Source: Trichomonas vaginalis G3 (Eukaryota > Parabasalia > Trichomonadida > Trichomonadidae). From it: DNA of 64,000 nt. Location: the NCBI RefSeq assembly GCF_026262505.1, contig NC_067208.1, positions 4,969,962-5,033,961 of the forward strand, given 5' to 3'. Numbering within the stretch: position 1 is the stretch's first letter; the number at the start of each line of letters is the position of its first letter. A program made the translations under genes and the position numbers. The notes under the pieces are model-generated. The model was not told the DNA's origin, made no database searches, and saw nothing but the letters and a program-made list of their open reading frames with translations. This document shows, one piece after another, positions 54,947 through 62,200 of this stretch.

Positions 54947-56227
54947 GCAATTCTATACCATGCGTAAACTGTCATGTAAGGTGGCATGTAGTCTTTACTT
55001 TGTCCCGTTGTTTGCGTATATCCTGAAACGCGATGTATATGGTTTCCTCCTCCCTCAGTGTTACTCCAGTAACAATCTATAGCAAACTTAACGTTGTCTT
55101 TAACATCATATCCTTTACCTTTTATCATTCCTGACCAATCCCAATATCTATGCTTATGCCAACCTGCTTGAGATGTACTTAAATCTATGTAGTGACTGTG
55201 CGCAGGTAAGTTTTCACCTGAAATCGTTTTACTTCCACCTGTTTCCTTTGAAGAGTTTGCACAATACAAAAACCTGTCGACTATTTGAGTCCAAGTTCCA
55301 AAACCAAGTACTACTTCTGGTCTGGTAGAGTTCATTGACGTGTAAATAGAACCTATAGGATATAGTGTTTGAAGTATTTCTGTCTTTAACGTTTGAAGCT
55401 CTGTTTTGTCAGCTTTCTTATCATATAAATCTTGAGCAGTGAATTTAACTTTTTTTTCATCCTCCATGACATAGACATTTCTACATCTAATGTCTTTATC
55501 CGATGTTAAACCTTCTGGAAAGTTAGGAGGTTTAAAATATAATCCACCCCCACCAGTTTTCTTCAATCGTTCCTAAAATACTTTCTATACCAACAGTTGA
55601 GAAGAAGGTATGTGTATGTCCAACGTCACTTTTCCTGTTTAAGGTTTCTTGTAAGTTTGTAATATTTGCAATGGTATGTGTATGTCCAACGTCACTTTTC
55701 CTGTTTAAGGTTTCTTGTAAGTTTGTAATATTTGCAATGGTATGTGTATGGTTCTTGTCGGCTTTAAGGTCTAAACATCCTGAAACCCATCCTGTATCAG
55801 CTTTACCTTCTAAAATCTTCGATGTCCGTTCATGGTACCATTCAACCATTTCTTTAATTTTTTCATCTTTTTCATCCACATATTCCTTATCTGCCTTCTT
55901 CACTAACCCACTAGCCAGATATGCTAACTCATCGTCAACATACTCTTTGTCAGCTTTGTTGTCAATATCTGCCTTCAAAAGAAGTTCATCTATAGGTTTC
56001 TCGTTTAAAGTTCTTTTTGTTGGATTTATACAAACAGTATGGTTCTTACTGTCTTGAAACAGAAACTCATCTGTCATTGGGTTTATCGTCAGTTTTAAGT
56101 TTCCTTCTTTCAATGACTCAGATATCTTAGAATAGTTTGAAAAGTTTGTTGTGTTCTTATTTAGAGCTTGCAAAATGAGTTGTCGGTTGTGTTGTATTTC
56201 TCTCATAGACGCTGTTTCTTTCGACAT
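54943..56227 (-). pseudogene. Phage tail-collar/fibre-like protein, one frameshift
   Basis: About 425 codons. The N-terminal frame (231 residues, 55532-56227) has helical KADKEYVD repeats of tail-fibre type and two identical 22-residue units around HTHTIANITNLQETLNRK (66-bp DNA repeat at 55607-55738). The C-terminal frame (54943-55566) has LYPIGSIYTSMNSTRPEVVL, FGTWTQIVDRFLY, ENLPAHSHYIDLS and a final YMPPYMTVYAWYRIA. That is the pattern of the C-terminal domain of phage baseplate and tail-fibre proteins. The frames meet at A4 and G5 runs at 55547-55560, so a single-base shift separates them (mutation, sequencing slip, or programmed). It may serve host-cell attachment. The integrase gene on the other strand overlaps its end by 4 bp. 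Confidence 0.75.
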
Positions 56228-56245
56228 TTTTATTCTAGATAAAAA
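56228..56245. promoter_or_regulatory. 18-bp divergent start region
   Basis: ttttattctagataaaaa lies between the ATG of the tail-fibre-like gene (-) and that of the 282-residue gene (+). It is close to palindromic (ttta.tctaga.taaa), giving each gene an ATTTTTA-like tract. Confidence 0.45.
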
Positions 56246-57094
56246 ATGCTTTCAATAGAAAAAGAAAATTCAAGAGTTGCTACAACTAAACCATTAGATG
56301 AACTTTTTACGAATGTCGGTCAAAAGTTTGAGACAGAGACCGTAAAACATGAAGGCTATCGTTTTGACTACCCGTTAAGATGGTTAAGAGACCCATCTGT
56401 CACAAAAGCTATTGGCTTTCGTAGAATGAAGTTCATTTCAGAAGCCATACATGGTTTCCCATTTACGGTCGCTTTTGAAGTTCGATACTATAACAAAGAA
56501 AAACGTACGTATGAGAAATTTGAACAGGGAAAACTTTTACAAGTGAATTTGCTTGTAAACTTAGAAACAACTCTTCAAGCTTTTCAAGAAAAAATAAACG
56601 ATATCTATCTCGAATATGCAAACCAGTTTAACATTGACGAAGGAGAGTACCATCTCGATATTTTATATGACAGGAAAAATGCAACTGTTAAAATCAATAG
56701 AATAGAAGACCTTGGAGAAGACGTTTATATTTCTACAAAATATAACAACTTGGCATGGTATAGGTTTTTGAGGATGTTAAATCAGCCTGCAGAATATCCA
56801 GTACACCCGGACTTTTATGAAGTCGAAAACCCTAATGGAACATATGAAAATGTTTTCGACTCAGATGCTATTATCGTTCATGCTTCATTTTCTGGTGCAC
56901 AAAACTCTTTTTTATGCTTGGCAAATGACTTTTACGAAAAACCTACAAAGCTATATGAACCACCGAGTGGAAGTATTTCAGACTTTCAAGTATGGTTTAC
57001 AACAGATGGAAGAAAGAGAATAGTTCCATTATACCACGCGTTTTACTTAGAACTTAGTCTCATATACAACTACTATCGAACGGTAAAAATATAA
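56246..57094 (+). CDS. Maverick protein, paralogue of 48863-49723 product
   Basis: 282 residues, intact, plus strand. The shared blocks with the 286-residue paralogue are listed there. The central part differs most (LVNLETTLQAFQEKINDIYL against a similar helix in the other). Soluble, beta-rich, no signal or membrane span. Its neighbours are a fibre-like gene (divergent) and small amphipathic genes, so a virion component is the best guess. No known family was recognised. Confidence 0.75.
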   Translation: MLSIEKENSRVATTKPLDELFTNVGQKFETETVKHEGYRFDYPLRWLRDPSVTKAIGFRRMKFISEAIHGFPFTVAFEVRYYNKEKRTYEKFEQGKLLQVNLLVNLETTLQAFQEKINDIYLEYANQFNIDEGEYHLDILYDRKNATVKINRIEDLGEDVYISTKYNNLAWYRFLRMLNQPAEYPVHPDFYEVENPNGTYENVFDSDAIIVHASFSGAQNSFLCLANDFYEKPTKLYEPPSGSISDFQVWFTTDGRKRIVPLYHAFYLELSLIYNYYRTVKI

Positions 57095-57098
57095 TCTT

Positions 57099-57341
57099 TT
57101 AATACGGTTGAGGTGTTGGATTTGGTTGCCAACTAGACTGTGGTGCAGGTTCAGGCTGTTGTATAACAGGAGCTTGTTCTTCTGGTTCAGGGTCTTTAGG
57201 TATAATACCAACGAACTGACCTACTCTTTTACCAATATTTTTGACTCCGTTCCATACTCCTCTTCCTACGGTTTTTATTCCATTCCATATACCTCTTCCA
57301 ACATTTCGAAAGAAGTTTCCAATACTACTGAAGAAACCCAT
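57099..57341 (-). CDS. Small amphipathic Maverick protein, myristoylation-type start
   Basis: 80 residues. MGFFSSIGNFFRNVGRGIWN fits the MGxxxS N-myristoylation pattern. An 11-residue amphipathic unit repeats (VGRGIWNGIKT, VGRGVWNGVKN, then IGKRVGQFVGI), followed by a Pro/Glu/Gln tail. A membrane-active or membrane-anchored minor virion protein is plausible by analogy. Upstream gatttttacatatagtaaa matches the shared motif. It ends 4 bp from the end of the convergent 56246-57094 gene. Confidence 0.65.
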   Translation of the reverse strand: MGFFSSIGNFFRNVGRGIWNGIKTVGRGVWNGVKNIGKRVGQFVGIIPKDPEPEEQAPVIQQPEPAPQSSWQPNPTPQPY

Positions 57342-57359
57342 TTTACTATATGTAAAAAT

Positions 57360-57722
57360 CTAATGTCCGCCTAGTCTCTTACGTTTCCTTCTGAGTTCCA
57401 TAGCATTTTTTAACTGGAGCTCATACATTCTATTTCTCCTCTGGTAGAAAACATACTCTGGGTCAACTCCTGTGTTCGCGTCATCTGCATAGAGTTGTTT
57501 ATATCCCACTTCAGGGTTTGTATAAAACTCTTTCCATCTCATATTTGCATACCATGGTGGTAAGCCTAACGCAGCGTCATTTGACATGGCAGTTTGCATT
57601 TGTACATCTGTTGGCACTTGACCATAGTTTGCCATTGCAGTTTGTATTCTAACTTCATTTGGAATATTCTCTGGGTTTGGCTGTCCGGGTTGCTGTGCAT
57701 TCGCTAAGTTCTGTGCGTCCAT
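57360..57722 (-). CDS. Unknown Maverick protein, 120 residues
   Basis: MDAQNLANAQQPGQPNPENI, then two related segments (VRIQTAMANYGQVP and VQMQTAMSNDAALG), an aromatic block (PPWYANMRWKEFYTNPEVGY) and a basic end (MELRRKRKRLGGH). Preceded by gatatttttatc. The Pro/Gln-rich start, WY block and basic tail suggest a small virion or DNA-associated protein. No family recognised. Confidence 0.65.
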   Translation of the reverse strand: MDAQNLANAQQPGQPNPENIPNEVRIQTAMANYGQVPTDVQMQTAMSNDAALGLPPWYANMRWKEFYTNPEVGYKQLYADDANTGVDPEYVFYQRRNRMYELQLKNAMELRRKRKRLGGH

Positions 57723-57732
57723 TTTAATATTA

Positions 57733-57744
57733 GATAAAAATATC
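57733..57744 (-). promoter_or_regulatory. ATTTTTA motif before 57360-57722 gene
   Basis: gatatttttatc on the coding strand, 10 bp before ATG at 57722. Part of the shared motif set. Confidence 0.5.
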
Positions 57745-57746
57745 TC

Positions 57747-57878
57747 TTACGAGTACATATGCTGAACATTTGCTGGTATTGGTTCATCTTCATATTCTCT
57801 ATATCTTTCTGCCACGTCAAATAAGTAAATGACACAATGGAAAAAACCTAAAACAAGTAGTCCTATTTCAAACCACAT
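57747..57878 (-). CDS. Small single-span membrane protein, 43 residues
   Basis: MWFEIGLLVLGFFHCVIYLF is one hydrophobic span, followed by an acidic soluble tail (DVAERYREYEDEPIPANVQH). The start overlaps the end of the methyltransferase gene by 16 bp. The stop lies 2 bp outside the promoter motif of the next gene. The clean span-plus-tail layout and tight packing support it. It could be a virion membrane, holin-like or host-membrane protein; function unknown. Confidence 0.5.
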   Translation of the reverse strand: MWFEIGLLVLGFFHCVIYLFDVAERYREYEDEPIPANVQHMYS

Positions 57879-58681
57879 TTACTTACCAATAAAATTTCTT
57901 TGTTGTGACACTTTCTCCGGTTTATAGGACCTCTCTCATATTCTATCTTATCGTATCTATACTCATAGTCATGTATGTCCTCTAACCATCTCATGACACT
58001 TTCCAAACCACTTTTATCGGATGTAAAGTAAAAGCATGGATGGTTATGTAAAACGTCTAAAGTTTCTAAAGAGTCTCTCAAAGTCCAGTCTACTTGGTAT
58101 TGAAAATCGTATGTGTTATAGAACGGTGGGTCTACTATAAAGAAAACATTTTCCTTGTTTTTATATTTTTCATACAACTCTGTCCAACGACATCTCACAA
58201 ACTCTATACCCTCAGTATATTTTTCTATGTCCTCTTTGAAAACCTTTGTATAGTTAAGATATAAAACGTTTGACATAAGTGTTTCAATGTCATGAACTCT
58301 TATAGAACCACTATACAATAGTCTAGAAGATATACTATCCCAGTCAATATACTCTGCTTTTTTCAAAACCTCTCTGACAGTATTTTTCTTATCTAATGGT
58401 ATACGTTCCATCTTACCTATAGGTATCTTTTCTTTTAACTCTTTCAATATTTTGTTTGTGTCTGGTATATGTTTGAGACGGTTCATATAGTTGTCGAAGT
58501 CATTGCATATAATCTTTGAGTCAGGAAATACAGTATGGCACAAATGAGATATATAGAAACTTCCACCGAACAAATCTACAAATGTTAGACCATTCGGCAG
58601 TTTCTTAAGTTCTCTCAATAGAATATCTTTACATCTACTCTTATTTCCAAAGAAGGGTAACGGTGGTTTTGTAAAATTCAT
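57863..58681 (-). CDS. D12-class adenine-N6 DNA methyltransferase
   Basis: 272 residues from MNFTKPPLPFFGNKSRC at 58681. The frame extends 19 codons further, but the ATTTTTA motif (58691-58700) lies immediately before this ATG. Dam-type motifs are in order: PPLPFFGNK (motif X), FVDLFGGSF (motif I, AdoMet), a CNDFDNYM acidic loop and DPPFYNTYDF (motif IV, DPPY class, with Phe for Tyr). A target-recognition segment of about 100 residues lies between motifs I and IV. The product would be 6-methyladenine in DNA. Trichomonas vaginalis DNA is reported to be rich in 6mA and such enzymes are linked to Mavericks, which fits. The protein could mark element DNA or act on host chromatin. All key motifs look intact. 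Confidence 0.85.
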   Translation of the reverse strand: MNFTKPPLPFFGNKSRCKDILLRELKKLPNGLTFVDLFGGSFYISHLCHTVFPDSKIICNDFDNYMNRLKHIPDTNKILKELKEKIPIGKMERIPLDKKNTVREVLKKAEYIDWDSISSRLLYSGSIRVHDIETLMSNVLYLNYTKVFKEDIEKYTEGIEFVRCRWTELYEKYKNKENVFFIVDPPFYNTYDFQYQVDWTLRDSLETLDVLHNHPCFYFTSDKSGLESVMRWLEDIHDYEYRYDKIEYERGPINRRKCHNKEILLVSKCGLK

Positions 58682-58690
58682 TTTATATTT

Positions 58691-58700
58691 AATAAAAATG
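58691..58700 (-). promoter_or_regulatory. ATTTTTA motif before methyltransferase gene
   Basis: cattttTatt on the coding strand, 9 bp before the chosen ATG; it supports the internal start over the longer frame. Confidence 0.5.
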
Positions 58701-58800
58701 TTTTTACCCTGAAAAGTGACAGAAAAGTGACAAAACATGAAAACTACTCGGTTAAGGTCTTGTCGGTTTTGTAAAATAACCGTCCTATCTTGTTAAGACT

Positions 58801-58905
58801 TCCTGGACTGTTGTCAAAATGTCATGTTGTCACACTTTTTCAGAGAAGTTCATTTGACCGAGTGACCGAGTGACCGAGTGACCGAGTGACCTGGTGACGT
58901 AGCGA
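58801..58905. repeat. Fourth copy of the internal repeat unit
   Basis: gttgtcaaaatgtcatgttg, then ttttcagagaagttcatttg, then four gaccgagt units and acctggtg. It corresponds to the copies at 48500-48852, here 10 kb away near the right terminus. Confidence 0.85.
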
Positions 58906-58992
58906 CGATAGACCCTTACTTGTCCGGACATAGTTCTACTATTTTGAGTCCTCTACCGAAAAGTCAACAGCAACGACTTTCAAAAAATTTTA

Positions 58993-59026
58993 GGGGCTAG
59001 AAGGCACGAAGTGCCTGGAAGACCCC
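58993..59026 (-). repeat. Inner copy of the terminal hairpin
   Basis: ggggctagaaggcacgaagt and onward to gacccc matches the left terminal hairpin in inverted orientation, about 60 bp inside the right terminus. Outer stem with one bulged base, inner stem ggcac/gtgcc, three-base loop. The A/T run is absent here. Confidence 0.8.
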
Positions 59027-59064
59027 ACACCCCAAAAAAAACCTCATTTTATATAAACTGCATG

Positions 59065-59140
59065 TTATACTAAAAATCTTCAAGGGGGTAGAGGGGCGCA
59101 GCCCTGGAACCCCCAATACCTTTTTTTTTTTTTTTTTTTT
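59065..59140 (-). repeat. Maverick right terminal inverted repeat
   Basis: Reverse complement reads A20, ggtattgggggttccagggc and so on to ttagtataa, matching the left end. Positions 59084-59114 fold as gggggt/accccc outer stem, agag/tgga internal loop, gggc/gccc inner stem, gca loop. Confidence 0.9.
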
Positions 59141-59146
59141 TCTCGC
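59141..59146. repeat. Target-site duplication, right copy
   Basis: tctcgc, identical to 34822-34827. Confidence 0.85.
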
Positions 59147-59270
59147 AATATCGTTCGAATATTACTTTGTCGTATTTGCTAGAAAACACAAATTCCAAAA
59201 ACAAATAATGTGACATACCTTATAAAACGTGACTTCCCAAATAATCGTAAAAAATCGGAAGAATATCAAT
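59147..59270. promoter_or_regulatory. Probable promoter region of BLM10-like gene
   Basis: 124 bp between the Maverick and the start codon. A tcaat sequence touching the ATG resembles the trichomonad initiator (tcayw) only loosely. Any promoter elements further upstream are now separated by the 24-kb insertion. Confidence 0.3.
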
Positions 59271-62200
59271 ATGAAAGTGATCAACGGAGAAAGGGCTGCA
59301 GCATTTGCCCGTCTCCTCCCTGATTACATTCGTGATTCCATTCCGAGTGAAGTTATTGACTGGAAAGAGAAGATTTTCACGAAATTAGAATCCGCTATTG
59401 AGCAAGATAAGCCAGATGAGATAGATTTTTGGCTTAGTAGCCTCGACATCTTCACAAATTCGGATTTATATACATTTACATTGCAAGAAGTCGAAAAAAT
59501 CCTTTTAATTTTATTCAAATTTATAACAACAAGTGATCATTGGAAGCTAGTATCACAGGCTTGTCAATCATTCGTTAGCATATTTCGTCCCCGCACCATG
59601 AAACTCTCAATAAAGCTACCGTGGAGACCTCTTTATTTAATTGTCCAAAAACTCATCCTTTCAAGAAGCAAAACCAAGCATTTTCAACCCCCTGTATCCC
59701 TTTTCTCAAATATAATAGTATTGATTCGTTCTTGTACGTATTTATTTGAGGACACAGCAGTTCAAGAAATGTTGGACTTATGGATGCCTTTGTTCGAACC
59801 TCATCATCATTCATTGGTGCTCGGACATTGCCTGATCTGCCTCTTTTTGCCTGTAAACAATGATCACCAAGATTTATGGTTCGATAAATTCTTTTCACTA
59901 TGGCCAATGTTCCACGCTGAGACATGGGACTACCAGTGGCTATCGTTGTTTGCGAGGCAGAGCGATATAGAGTCGCCAAAAGCAAATTGGGAACCTTATT
60001 TACCATTTTTCTTCAATACTCTCGCAAATTACTTGAATGTGCCCATTTCATCATTAGATACAACAAGCATTTCTATTAATGACTATCAAATCGATATGTA
60101 TCGCGTTTTTTACTTAGGAATAACATCATACATCGAATTACTGCCTTCTTTTACTTATATTATCATTAACTTACTTACGAGCAGCTGCAAGGATAGTATT
60201 CGAAAGCATCTTGAAACAATCATATTTTTATTAGAGCCATATTGCTCTCCAATGGCAATTTCAGACGACGATCCCACTCCAGAACTTACTATATTCTTCT
60301 TAAACTCACTGGTGGCTCAATACATTAAACGTGTTTCGTTAGAAAGAAAAAATCATGTTAGTTTACTTCATCCTTTGACACAAAGCGACCATGATTGGTT
60401 CGTAAATCTTTTACTACCGATAATACAAATGGAAAGATTTTGCGCAGATACACAAATCTCTTACATAAAAGATTTTGCTTCATTAGCACCGACAATTGTT
60501 ATTCCTGTCTTAATCGATACCGTATACAACCTCGTACAATACGAAAAATTACAGATTTCGGCAATTAAAACTGTTATTTCCTTAATTCCGGTCTGTATTT
60601 ACTTCGATCAGAACAAATTCGAGCTCCAAGACATTATTTTAAAATTTGCGGAAATACTCAACCCAATGGACGTTGACCAGAGCCTCAGAATGTTCAGTTT
60701 ATTCTCAGTTTACGTATCATGCGTCGGAATTCGCGAAGAAGACGAAGAAATGAATCTCCTTGTCACAAAAAAGGCGCTAGATTTTATCGAGCGTCTAAAC
60801 GACATGGATTACGAAACGTGCGGCGAATTGACGAATAATTGGATTGCAGTCGTTTGTGGGTCCGCATCTCCAAGATTCGTAGAGAAAGTAGTTAAGCTGT
60901 TCATGGATGTCGTAGATCGACTATCGCCACTCTCTATTTCGGACATTGTCAGATCTATAAGTACAAATGGAATCAATTTCTTTGCTCCAAAGGCTTTTGA
61001 AGCTAAGACGGTTCAAGAGTTTGCCATATTAAGAGGTATTTTCACATTAGACAGAGGTTTAGTCGTTGAAAATGTTGATAAGATTCTAGATTGCATCAAA
61101 AGAGGATTGGATGACCAAGACAAGAAAATTCAGCGTATGGCAACCCACATCGTCAAGCTGATTTTCATATCTCTCCTCCAGACAGCTCCTTACACAGGCC
61201 AGCCAAATAGCTTTACAACTATTGAAAATGCGACGATAGACTGGCACATTCCAAGTGAAGCCGAAATTGATTGTGCTGATAAAGTGTGCGATCATCTTAC
61301 AAAGTGGGCCGATGAATTTCTTGCGTGTACGAATGACGTAAATAAGCAGATAATTGGAATTACGATTATCTCAAATATGGCGAAAGGTTTGAGGTTCGTA
61401 ATATCCAACTGGATGTTTGACACCATTATTAAAGACGACAGCCAGATCCAGCCGAAGATGGTTCATCGCGATTGTCCGAAATTGAAGAGACACTGGCAGT
61501 ACATGCTCGACAAGCTCAGTTCCTTCCTAGAACTCGATCAGCCGGAGAAAATCATCAACTTTGTCCTCAAGATTCTCCCAATGTTACTTGTTCCGAGGGA
61601 CCACGTCGATATAGACACTCGCGACGAGAATGCGAAGATCAAGTCGATGAAGGAGCTCTTGGCTGTAGGCGTAGTGACCGATGTTGTCACTGCAAGGTTC
61701 GTAAGAAGAAGAATCTTGCAAGTTTACAACTTCAGAAACGCCGTAAAGATCACACCATACACCAAACAGATAGACGCCATCATCCAGAAGATCGCGACCA
61801 TCTGTACTCATCCATCTCCTAAAATCAGATGCAGATGTGCACTTTTTGTCCAAGAAACAAGTGCAATTTTCCCCGACCACTTTGGCCCCTTCTTTGAAAC
61901 CCTTATTTCAAAGTGCGAAGGCTGTTTAGACGACAAAAACAAGTTATCAGGACTTGCTCAGTCATTATGTTCATGTTGTCAACTTGTTTTCACAGCAGTC
62001 AACTTCTCAACGATTGCCAAAGCAGCACTTCTTGTTTGTCGTCCATTTTCCAATGATTTACCAGAAGATTCAGTTCGTTCTCTTCGACAATTCATCATCA
62101 TGACATTCGAAATTGTTGATTTGAACGAGAAACGATTCATTGACAAAGCATTCATGACTACACGCAAGAATGTCATTGAAACAGCTATCAAACAATACGA

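Larger units (their letters stand above)
34828..59140. mobile_element. Maverick/Polinton virus-like transposon, complete, partly decayed
   Basis: 24,313 bp bounded by inverted termini and a 6-bp target duplication. It encodes the Polinton hallmarks: protein-primed family B polymerase, retroviral-type integrase, A32-like packaging ATPase and a jelly-roll capsid gene. It also carries an SF3 helicase, HNH nucleases, KilA-N, an adenine methyltransferase and a tail-fibre-like protein. No cysteine protease (adenain type) was recognised. Most + strand genes left of 46 kb are broken by frameshifts and stops, while most of the right half is open. Size, gene set and duplication length all match trichomonad Mavericks described in the literature. 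Confidence 0.95.
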
